DNA of 64,000 bases from Axinella damicornis. Its lineage: Eukaryota; Porifera; Demospongiae; Axinellida; Axinellidae. The stretch lies in assembly GCA_963931865.1 (NCBI GenBank), contig OZ007516.1:8611615-8675614 (forward strand), in the 5' to 3' direction. Positions 33,460-45,400 of the stretch are shown here, in pieces. Under the pieces are notes generated by a model. The model saw only the letters and a list, made by a program, of their open reading frames with translations. It was not told where the DNA came from and did not search any database. Position numbers and translations under genes: made by a program. Each line of letters starts with the position of its first letter. The first letter of the stretch is position 1.

Positions 33460-36400
33460 ATGGCAAGCCCGAGTTCGATCTACATAAACGACTATGAGTT
33501 TGATGAAAAGCTGGAACGTGACCTTTTCCCAAGTCGCCTGGGTGAGAGTAGCTACCTGTATGTTTGCAATCTTGAAGGCTGCCGTTAGATGCAGTGGTAC
33601 GCATATTATGTTACAAGCCCGTATATTATAGCAAGGGCTTTGGTTGAGGGTCGCCCGATCGGCACCGTCCGCTTTACCGCGTAGTTTTACAGTGCAGGTC
33701 TTGTGATTTTTGTACAATGAGAACCCGGCCTCCGCCGATGCATTTTGCTAGTTTCCGGGCCGGGGCAAGATGGTAACTGTGAACGGAAAGATTAACTAAA
33801 AGTCTCTTGAGACCAGGAATCCGGGATGACTCGCAGAAGAAGCTGCACAGAAATTTTAACTCGGAGGACACCATAGCTACTATACCTTCCCTGGTAGCTA
33901 TATCATCATCGGGAGACCTAGCTACATGCATATCTTATTCTGTTGTAGGCACCTTGTGTGCATGCATGGTTGCAACAATGGGGTTGCAGCAATCACACTG
34001 AGTATGCACTAGGAACTTCGTATGCATGGTTAGTGGCTTTGGGTCCACTGAAAGTAGGGACGGAGGCAGCATTCATGTCAATCATGTGGAGCTAAATTGA
34101 TTTAGTGACCCTACTAGCTACCTTAGAAGTATAATTGAATTGAGTCACGGTTGATTGAACAAACTGACGTCAATAACCATTTTTTAATTGTCTTCTGGCT
34201 AAGAAAGGTTTATACATGTAAGCTATTGCAGGTTGGTAGTGCTATAGTTCAGTGACGCCTCAAGGAATTAAGGCGACCCCGAAGTGGGTTTAGACAAACT
34301 GTTTTTGCAGATTCTGATCAAACGGCAGTACACCATCAATGTATCCCGTACCTTCCCAGAGCATGCCTATCTGCCGGATTGACTGGAATATTGCGAAACG
34401 CTTGCTTCACATCCATTTTTGCTAGGAGAGCCCCCCTGGCAATGATGGACTCATATGCCATCAGTTCACCGATCCTGTGAGGCTGGTGGGAGGCCAAGGT
34501 GGCTACATACAAGTTGAAGCATTGCACCCATGTCGCCAGGTCCGGAATGATCTTCCGTGCATTCATCATGTCTGCTGCTTGTACCACCAGGACCTTGCCC
34601 TCAAGAGACTGGGGGACATTGCGGGCCTTCCCTTTTGCTGGGGGTAACTCTGCGAAGTCCATATATTCATTGGCCAGGATTTTGTTTACCAACTTCTTGG
34701 GCAGGGCTGGAAGTCCGGTCCCAGTGATGACCATCGCCTGCGTACTGGGCTCTGCTTCATCCTTTGACTTGCCCGTCCCACTCAGAGTTTCTGCCATCTT
34801 TCTGGCCGGAAATTCCTCCCCTGGCTCATCTTGGGTGCTGCTATGCACCTGCACCCCACTTTCCCGCAAACTGTTGGTGCCAGGCATGGCTCCCAGTGTA
34901 CCTGAAGCCAAAGCAGAGGGAAGGTGCTTTAACTACACTGTATGATTGCTAGCACCCCTCTCATTGATATTCCACTAGCTCTGTACCTCCTCAGTACTGG
35001 CAGTCTGGCACCCCCCTACAATGCATGTGGCCACTGCCCCAATTATATACTTGCACCCCACTTAGGCCCGTTGCACATCAAGCACCACTGCATGTCACCT
35101 GCCCGCACAGCTATATTTGGTGCCCCTACGCCAGCCAGCCTGATATTACAGCCCACTCCTCATGGCTGCTGTGCATCTGCTGGAAGGTTTCGGCAGGTGG
35201 GGCAGCTCCCCTCTTTGTGGCCACTGCACCACCATCCCACCTAACATTTCCAGCTTGTGCACCACCTGTCCCCATAGAACACCCAGTTGTTTGTGGCCAC
35301 TGCATGAGTAGAGGTTCTTTGTGGCCACTGCATGAGTAGAGGTTCTTTGTGGCCACTGCATGAGTAGAGGTTCTTTGTGGCCACTGCATGAGTAGAGGTT
35401 CTTTGTGGCCACTACACCACCTGTCGCATGAGGTGCTAAGTTCTTTGTAGCACCTACCCACCAGATATACCCGTGGCCACTGCACCACCTGCCCGCATGA
35501 CGTACCCAGCTCTTCGTGGCCACTGCACCACCTGCCCCAGGGGCGTCGGAAGCAATTTAGTGTTGGTGAGGTGATGGTTTGCGCGCGGAGCACGCGCGAA
35601 TTTTTTTACGTAGCATTAATCATTCATGAACAGTCGCGCACGTATTACGGTATAGCTGGGATTTGTAGATGGGAGAATTGTTGCTGTGTAGTCTGCGCTC
35701 GCAGAGTATGATGCCTCACAATAATTATTATGAACGTGTAAAGGCCATTGCTTATTCAGGCCAGAAAATTAAGAGTTCGGTTTGTGGTTCTGCGATCGTG
35801 CGACTACTGTACTATGAATTTTAAATAAGCACTTGGTCAAGCATTGGTCCGGCGGCCGCGGGACCTGCGGGACCGGCTCCGGCGCCCCTGTGCCCACATG
35901 ACATACCCATGCAGCTCTTCGTGGCCACTGTGCCACCTGCCACCTGACGTATCCTGCTCTTTTGTGGCCACTGCATCACCTGCACGTGTGAAGTGTTCTG
36001 CTCTTTGTAGCCAATGCACTGCCTGCCAGCATGAAGTCCCTAGCACTTAGTGGCCACTGCACCACCTGCCAGGTTCCATTTTGTTTTGCCTCTCCCATTC
36101 CTTTGTTCCTTAAAGTATCACACCAGAGCACGGAAGAGAAGGAATATAAGGGGGGGAGGGCTACTGACTGATGTGCTTACCTGAGCTCCCATCCCGCCCT
36201 GTGGCTGCTTCTCCGTCCGCACCGCGGCTGGTGCTGGCCTGCAAGATGCCATGGACTCTACGTATGCACCTTGGGCACAGCTTTGGACTCTGAACTTTCA
36301 TTGGCTCCACCCCCCACGCACCTCCGTCCGTGACTATTCTGTTAACTCCGTTTAATGGAATTAGACTGCATATAAACCTGACCTGTACATGAGAGGCACA

Positions 36401-39400
36401 TTGGGTGGTAACGTGAACATGAAACCCTTTTGGACACCTGTAGTAGCATGTGTATATAGCAGCGCCTGTGAAACTTGTGTGCTACAATGGCTTCATGTTC
36501 ATGTTAACATGCTCATTACTATTCATGACCTTCCACTCACATGATAGCAATTTTATTGCCTAGGTTACATAATCTCTAAGGGCTTCTTGCCGTTTAACTG
36601 ATAATCGCGGTGTAGACTTCAACTTCGGTGGCTATGAACTGTCGAACTGTGGCTAAGGGCATCATTGAGCCTCCACCTATCGTTATATGGCCGAGTTGTA
36701 CTCAAGCGCTCACCTTGGAACTCTCCTTTTTCTTGTCCCGTCGATGTCTGCCCTCCAGCAGGTAAGATAGGTACTGCACTGATGCCTCAAGCCTAAACTA
36801 GGCACTTTGAGTGCTACCAATGGCGTTCCATGGGCAAACAAGTTTGCCTATGCTGTCAGTACACAAAACGGTAAAAAAACAGTTAGTGCTTATACTTTAC
36901 TCTTGATCGGTAGGAGGAGCTTATGATTGACTACTGTGAGTCTGCCTCTTCATTACTGTGATTGCCATTATAATTAGCAGGGTTCACCTGTTTCAGTTAG
37001 CTTGTGAAATGGTGGTTAGATGTATAAATACGTCATTCGCGCTGAGTCGAAGTTTTGACAGGCGTATAAATATGTCCATGTGCTCCAAGAGTTAAGTACA
37101 TGTTTCATTGGCAGGAAGATGATCAACTAGAATACCGTAGTCGCGCGTTATTAGGCGCAACTCACTTATTGGCGCATATTTGCTGTTAGGTGCAGGTTCA
37201 ACTCTCGTCCCAGGTACTCGCTGTTAAGCGTTGCAATCTTTGTCCAGAAACTCTGCAATCCTACGGAGTGGAAAACAGCTACCATATAGCGCTTAAATTT
37301 CGCGGGTCTAAATTTTCGCGAATTTCGCGAATTACAGGTCATTCGCGAAATTATTTCAACGGAAATTTTGACACGTGTTGTGCGCCTACAGCTACATGGA
37401 CAGTATTCTAACGTACGCGCGCGACAGCTAGCTTGATGGCTCTGTTTGTGTACTTCAACAGGATGGACAGTAAAGTGTAAGCTTCGGATCCACATGGAGA
37501 GTTCTCCCAAGCAAGAGGTACCGTAGAGCGCTTACGGTACCCATCTGCATGACATGTGCGATATCTGCCAATACTGAAGCTGCCAGCTCGATCCGGCGAA
37601 ACGCCCAGGCAGGTATCTGAAAACGAACTCTGAGAGCGTCGAAGTGGGGAAGAGAGTGTCGCAGAATACAACGCACCGACGAAGTGGTCTGTGGTAGCTA
37701 GTTGAGTTCAGCGCGCACGGGAGTCTTCACGCAAGTGCAGTATATTACACCACACCCATTCTGTGGGCGTGGCGTTTTACCGCGAATTCGCGAAATTTTT
37801 TCAACGAAATGTTCTCGAAGAGCAATTTGCGAAAATTGAGACCCGCGAAATATAAGCGCCATACGGTATAATTTGAATTGAAGCGCACTTCCTATTCGAG
37901 GAATGTCGTTATTATATATTTGTTAATAGGTGCATCTCGTTTATAGGTGCATATTTCCTTCCTGTGGAGTTATAGGCGCATGTGCCTAATAACGCGCGAC
38001 TACGGTATCCTGATAAGTAGACCACAGCCCGAGGGGTGCAGTCTACTTATGCACTCTTGTACATGGGTGCATTAGTGACAGTTTTGACGTGAAGAGGAGG
38101 AGATTACTGAAGTGTGTAATTAGTTCATGGAGGCGACCTCATTACTTGCGATGTGAGGCAGCTCTTTGGTTTTGTAATCCACAGATGAAGCTGCAATGAT
38201 GTAGATAGTTCTTTGGTACCTACAGTGGTAGGGTAATTGAGTGTAGGTGGAGGCAGTCTTTGCCCACAAGCTCCAGCTATTCTCTACTACTACCTCCAGG
38301 CACCAACGATTTGTCGCTTGCACTGCAAGCGACAAACGCTGGGATGAGAAGCAACAAGCACTGGGGTGAGAAGGCCTGGGTACGAGGCTACGACTAGTAT
38401 TTCTGCAGTGCTTACCACTTTTCTCGCGAAGAGCCTTTAGTTTCTCTCTCAGAGTCGTCATGGTACTCGGTAGAATTGGTAGTATGAGATTGACAGATTG
38501 TTGAATAGATTGCACCTCGTGTCAAAACTGTTTGTTTATTGGACTACGATAGTGATATGTCTGTTTCCATTTTTACTTCCATTTAAGCGTTATTGTATTA
38601 TGCTTTGCGAGCGATCCAAATGTGCGGAGCATTCCGTGTTACGATCGTACTACAAGTACGGAACGTGAACATTTTATTGACAGCAACTGTATACTGAAAA
38701 AAGATCTGTAAGGGGGTGTATACTGCACTACTTTAATGCTATCACCCCTACCTTGTTTCCCTGCTTTTGCTGTTCTGCTATCCCTACATCTTTTTTAATG
38801 TTTTTTTATTGATGTCACTTTATAATTTCTTAGCAGTAGGTGCGCTGAACTAACAGAGCAGTGGCTTCCTTAGGTGATGCCAGCCTTGCCCTTGATTTAT
38901 TAACGTGCACAGAGTGCATGGCCTTGAGTTCTTTGTCTATCCCTACTTATAGAGTCTACCGACTCTAGGATACATTGTTTTCCAACTGGCCTTTTAGCTC
39001 AGTCTACCTTGCTTTTTTTCTTTTATATAGCTACAGTGGATGGATGTGACACCATAGCTGATGATGTTCTCAACAAGTTACTATCTCGTCACGACTTGGA
39101 TGCATTATTTGACGTGGAGAGACTTTTACCGCATATGGAGGAGCGACATATCGTCACATCCGATGATAAATATCGAATTGAACACCACTCATCACAAAAA
39201 GCAAAAGTTATAGAATTGATCAATGCTGTAAAAAACAAAGGACAGAGTAGAGCAAAATTAGTGCAGCTCTATGCAAGTGTCTATGATTCCCACGAAGGAG
39301 AACGTGGGCATGGGAAGCACTACGACACCCTCAGATGTTTATCACGAGAAGGTGTGGGAGGTAACCCTATGATACGATTGTGAGGATGAAACCTGTTTGT

Positions 39401-42400
39401 ATTAATTAACTCATTACCAACTACTGCAACAGCTTAAAGAAGCAGAAGAACATGTACTAAGTATTAACGCCTACCCCCTATATAAAGTCTTATGGGCTTA
39501 TGGGGATCCTCCGGGACCATTTGGCTGCTACAGGGTGCAATGGGTTTAACTTAACGCTATCAAAGCCAACATTCCATTATTTATGTAAGTAGCACATGGG
39601 AATATTACTTGTGACCTGATAAATAAAAATAAGACTTGCACTGATGCTGTTGTTCTTCTGCAGATTGTATACCTTGCAGGAACATTGCAAGGAATTCAAT
39701 GATAGCCTGTCCTACTGCATCTCTCAAAAAACCCAAGAAACGCCTTTACCCATCCTCAGCCCCATCACTTTCATATGTAAAATGTCGCATTTAGGGATGG
39801 GATGGGACTGGGGATGACTACCTTGTTCCAAGCCTTCAGTCTCTGATTGTTTACAGTGTCTAAACACAGAGGGGGAAGGCCTGGGAGAGCTGGTCATGTG
39901 CAGTGAAGTCTAGAAACTGGAAATGGTGCCTGACCATAATCATTCCATAATCAAGTTTGTCACATTCCCAAGTGCAATGAGTATGCATGTGCAAACCATT
40001 TTTACAAGATCCCCGTAAAACACAGTACTACAAGCGATTGAAGACTGCATGGAGGTGGAAACTACCTGGGAATGAGGCTAGGCTAATGGAGTTTCACCTT
40101 GTTTTTCTCTGCTTGTTTCTTCTCTGTAAATTAGCTATGAAGATATTTTCGTAAACTACATATACATGAAGATATCTCTGTGATATCTAATTTGCTTGAA
40201 TCTAGTTATGAATGTCCTGATAAAATGATTTAGTAATATAACTTCATACATGCAGCTTGGAATGCTTTGAAAATACCTGCTTGCCAGCAAGAGGAGTACC
40301 AAGGTATGACTGTCATATTAGTTCACAAAATAATTATGTGACAGATTTGAGAAAACGGACCACTTCTCATATTTTGAAATGTGCGTTTCTAAACGAAATG
40401 TGGGTCGTTTACAGAGGAGTATTTTTATGCTAAAAATCAAAACCCACTATCGTAGGATTAGAATTATAGAAATTTCAGGAAATGAATTTGTATCGCTAGA
40501 TTGGATGGACTGTTGTAATAGATACAAATTGTCGCACAGCGTTTGGAGAGAAATCGTTTGTGACCGTGCCGTGCCACGTAGGGTAGGTGTGGGTATTATG
40601 AGACAGCACCAATTATGGGTTTCATGCTTTACTACAATTTATAGACATCGTCACTTTGCCTGAACATTGTCAAATGTATCCTCTACTGTTTGATAGAATG
40701 AATGGTGCAAAGCATTTGGTATTCATGATTTGGACAGTATATAAAATTGTGATGAAATTTTATGGGTAGTTCTGATTGTCCTAATAAAAAATGCACTGCC
40801 AGAATACCAACAAGCATGCTTGCATGGAAATGGTTCTAGCAGAATCTTCTATGCTGGAAGGGTGTAGCTACCTAGCCAAATGATGATCAGGTATGAAACA
40901 TACAGCAAAAAACTGGGGTGTCTCATAATACATACCCTGTCTCATAATTGCCTGATTAACGTGTGAGATAAAAATGCAGCCAAATTGCAGTACATCAACA
41001 ACACTGAAACTTTGCCTACCATGGATTGTTAGTACAATGTATTATCTTGTTAAATCTATGCCACAGTACAATCACATCCTGTTGACAGCTTGTTGGTTAA
41101 CTTGAAATGGTTTTGTGTCTCATAATCGGCGGCTACCCTACTGCATTTCGAGCGTTTGCGACTGTTGTGGCTGCACTATTCCAGGAACTGGGTGTCTACT
41201 GCCATGCCATCATTGCCATGCGCTGCATTTCGAGCGATTGTGACTGTTATTCCAGGAACATGGACATCAACTGCCATAAGCGTTTGTGACTGTTATTCCA
41301 GGAACATGGACATGAACTGCCGTGCCACGCGGCGGCGTTAGTGACTACAGGAAATGGACACCCAAGGCGGCCATGCCACGAGTAGTCTCGCGGGCCAGCC
41401 TCTCGCCACACCCACTGCGGGGAGGGGAGAGTCTGGGAAAATTGCCATATGGCTCTCGTATTGCACGATCAGCAGTAGGGCAGCTGGCTAAGTAGGTGCG
41501 AACGTAATTGGAAGTGTGTGTAGCAAAAAACCATTGATGCTGCACCACATACTAGTGTACTGAAAGGCAACCGCCGCTCCATTGAATCCACTTAACACGC
41601 CAAGAAATTCCTGGCGTGTTAGATACGAGCCGATGATGGGAATTTTCCCAGACTCTCCCCTCCCCGCAGTGGGTGTGGGGAGAGGCTGGCCCGCGAGACT
41701 ATGCCACGAGCTGCATTTCGGCAGTGTGGCTATGGTAATTTCCAAGAAATGGGCATCATCAACATGGATAATACACACTAACGTTAGTGTGTATTATCCA
41801 TGATCATCAACCACGATGCCACGCGCTGAATTTTGTTTGTGACCAAGGGCTGACTGTTGTGCCACGCACTGCATTTCGCAGACTGACTATGAATATAGTG
41901 TACTTTGCAAATGTGTACTTGGAACTCATGTTGTTTTGATAAGTACATTTCCTGGTATGAGTACGTTGGAATCACATAATTAGTGTGCTGAGCTACCACT
42001 TAATTGGATTAGTGGGAATTCCGAATTTCTACAGCTAGATTAGATTTACCGTTTTATTAGCATAAATACAGTACTGTAGCAATTGTGTGGAGATGAAGCC
42101 TTTGGGCTGTAATGTCAGTTGCAGGGTTGAGTTCATGACATTGTCGTTTGTGCGGACTTTTTCAGAAAATGACTGACTTGAAGGTATGTACATGTAACTC
42201 TGGAACAGAGGGTCCATGGGGTTGCTATTTATTAACTTTAGTACTTGCACTGTACCAAGCATTGTCAAGATTGGTTGTGGAAATAATCAAAATTGAAATA
42301 TGCACAAAGTGGTCCAAATCCGGTCACATAATTTCATCTCCTGGTACCATTATTATCTGATGCGTATTGCAATTTTGCCATCCCAAATTAATATGCTGCC

Positions 42401-45400
42401 ATTACATCCTTACAGACCCTGATATAGTAATTGAAAAGGTGCTACACACATGTGATTCACGACCTCAAATGAAAACAGATGCTAGTAAAATCTGCAAGGA
42501 GTTTCGTGAGATGGGACCTGATTGTGGGATTGAAGGTCTAATCCGTGCTCTTCTACAAAGAGACGGCCTGGGACATCTAGCGTCAGGACTTTTTCCTATA
42601 TGTAAGTGCAAATTTCCTGATGCAGGTATAATGCTATATCACGTTTGTTTATGCACATTACTTCATTTATGCATAGGTCGCTCCAACCCTCCCTCAGTCT
42701 GGAATATATTTCAAAGACTTGGAGATACCTGGGCTGAGTTTGCACTTTACCTAGGCTACACAAAGGAACAAGTTGCTAGTATCACCAAACAGTCACCTCA
42801 TAATGTTGATCTCCAAATTCGATTGTTTTTGCGAGAGTTTCAACTTCCAGACATGGATTGCAAAACAAAGTCGATTCTTGTGAGAGCAATTCAAAATGCA
42901 ATCAAGTATGAGTATGACGGTAAGTGTGTTGGTTTATTGTTATAACACACTGCCTTTATTGGCCTTTCTCCATTATTTCAGTGTGTGATGTAACAGCTAT
43001 CAAAGAGCGAAGTAACAGGGAGAGTACACCCAAGGTGCAGTACTCGTTCTGCTAGTTTGATCACCTCGATTCAATTTTCCAATGATGTTTTCTCTACCAA
43101 TTAATTTTGTGAGTAATAATCCTTTCCCATCCTATAATTTGGTATAGGGAGGTATTCACCTGTGAGTGCGTGATATTTGTGAATAATCGCACAAGCCGCA
43201 GGCAGCTGGCCAAATAATTGCACGAGATGTTACTACTTTTCTCAGTGATGCTGTTGTGTGCAGAAGGCTTTAGGACGGAAGCATGGTGTTGTGGTACCAA
43301 GCATCCAGGATTCTAAATTAGCAGCACAGGGCTCTATGTACAAAGCAGCCATAAACGGTTAGCTAGCTAGTATGGCACAATGAAGCGTGCCACCATTTCT
43401 GTGACATTATGTCATCACTTGTCATGCGATTCTCACGGCATTTCTGCTCAGGAACAGAGTAACTGTCCTACGTAGTAAAATAACATGAGAGCTCACACCA
43501 CAGCTATTTTCAACCATTGCTAATAAAACAAGGCCTAGCCATGACACGGGGGCTCAACACTTGGGTGCATGGATCGGTTGGTACATATATACCACAGCTG
43601 CTTTAGTGAGTTGTACACTCACTAAGGCAGCAGCTCATGAGCTGCCTTATATATGCCCTTGGTGTTGCTGAGCAGTTATCTCAGGGAGGAGAAAACATGT
43701 TTCTCTCATCACTTAACTTCTTACCAGAACTCACACACATACTCACATCGTGTCATCCAGGCCACATAATTATTCAAATTTGTGTGAAATTGAAAGCAAC
43801 GTGTTGTCAAGATTCATACATAAATTTTTGATAGGAACTGGTAATTCCCTTTATCCCTTACTCAGGGCAATAAGAATCATGAATTATGTTCTTGATATGT
43901 CCCTGTAGGTTGCTGTGCAGAACAATTTTTACATTTTCAATGAAGCAAGAAAGCCTTTTGTAAGTTTTAGTTTGTGTGCATGACCGCCTGGCTTCTCAGA
44001 TCATTTTTGGGAAGAGCAGCCAATTTACACACCTGGTTAGGGAAATAATAGTGTGAAACTAGGAATGGGCATATGCACATAGTACGTTTCGAGCATAATT
44101 ACGTAATTGGAGTGGTCTTATGTAGTAGGCCAGAAGGTGTTGTAAGAAGAGGGCAAAGCATACCGTTGCTTGTAGTTAAGGTTGCGGGTTACAGTTTGCA
44201 ATTGCGCATGCGCGGCGTGCGCTTGCGGTTTACAGTCAACAGTGAAATGTGTGTGCGACTTTGGCGTCAGTTTTTTATCGCTGAACTTACATCTAACCGT
44301 ATATCAGACTGGATTTCAATTCTACGAAGAAAGGGGCAGGGCGGCTCGAAAAGTTTTACCGAGATAAACATCCTGTTCGTGAGATACTGTGCATTCTACT
44401 TGCCTGATCTGGTGAAAAGCGAATGGCTTTGTGGTATGAACGACCATCACTCGTTTTTCCAACGGCAGCGAAGCGAAGTCGCTCCGAGCCGCTCTCCAGT
44501 CAGTTGAAAACTTCCCATGGGTGCTGCCAAGCTGGCCTGTTAGCCCTTTCTGATTGCAAAATCTGACGCCAAAAATCGCCAACTCGACCTTGAACTTTGA
44601 TGCCACTGCCCGTGTTGGCATGTTGTACTCAGGTGCTAAGATCATACCAGCTAGAAGGTACTCATATTGCTGTTATACCTCGTTTTTGTTGCGTGTCTCT
44701 AGCTAGTTCCTGCACGGAGGGACAAAGGTAACTTGTACGTTATGTATATTTAATGAGCACACGGTATCCCGTAACCTTAACGGCTGAGAGCGAGATAATG
44801 CACGAGCCGAAGGTGAGTGCATTATCCGCCCGAGACCGTTAACTAGATTGCCTGAGTGTACTAAATATAGGTTAGACACTGAGACCAAGGGATCTACGCG
44901 ATTTAGAAACCCGAGGGCCCTGGGCTGTAGCGTCCCGAGCGCAGCGAGGGCGCTACTAAGGGCCCGAGGGTTTCTAAATCGCGTAGATCCCATTGGTCTC
45001 AGTGTCTAACCGATTTAGAGTATAGCAACGGTAACTACGCTAGCGCTTCAGTTGTCAACAAAATAACCTACGAGTCGGAGGTCCTTTTCGAGAAATAACA
45101 GCTGAGACTGGAAACGAGTACAAGGCAGATACTAGCACTGTGTGCCCTCGCTGCACTGCGCTCGGGACGCTACAGCCCAGGGCCCTCAGGTTTCTAGATC
45201 CCTTGGTCTAGAGTACAGCAACGGTAACTACGCTAGCGCTCCAGTTTTCAACAGAACAACTTACCATCGGATGTCCTTTTCGAAGACTACAACAGACTGG
45301 CTACGAGCAGCAGGTAAGCGCTGACAAGGCGCGCACGAGCAGTCATATGGCTCCACCCCTCAACTTAATTGGCTCCACCCCACCAGTGCCGTCATTTACC

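Larger units (their letters stand above)
33542..39030. other. Long first intron of the CARD gene
   Basis: In the proposed model this 5.5-kb intron contains a reverse-strand DIRS fragment, a GTGGCCACTGCACCACCTG repeat block with a 5-bp-TSD insertion, nested MITEs (37133-38007), and a small reverse-strand gene (38120-38461). 36080-37130 shows nothing recognisable apart from simple unique-looking sequence. Confidence 0.45.
39361..42415. other. CARD-gene introns 2-3, mostly repeats
   Basis: These introns hold a possible alternative exon (39664-39776), a foldback end near 40070, and a degenerate repeat (CTGCCATGCCACGCGCTGCATTTCGAGC, about 41130-41880) interrupted by a 9-bp-TSD element. A perfect 38-bp palindrome is also present. 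No other gene is supported. Confidence 0.4.

Noticed and set aside
35126..35593. Repetitive reverse-strand frame (HKEPLLMQWPQRT)
   Set aside because: Generated by the 28-bp and 45-60-bp tandem units; no start or splice context.
39664..39776. Possible extra exon of the CARD gene (ASLKKPKKRLYPSSAPS)
   Set aside because: It begins in phase but ends in phase 0 with a weak GTAAAA donor, which breaks the frame into the next exon; it could be an alternative exon.
43910..43962. 51-nt segment VAVQNNFYIFNEARKPF with good splice sites
   Set aside because: Phase 0 on both sides, while the preceding exon ends in phase 1; not placed in the model.
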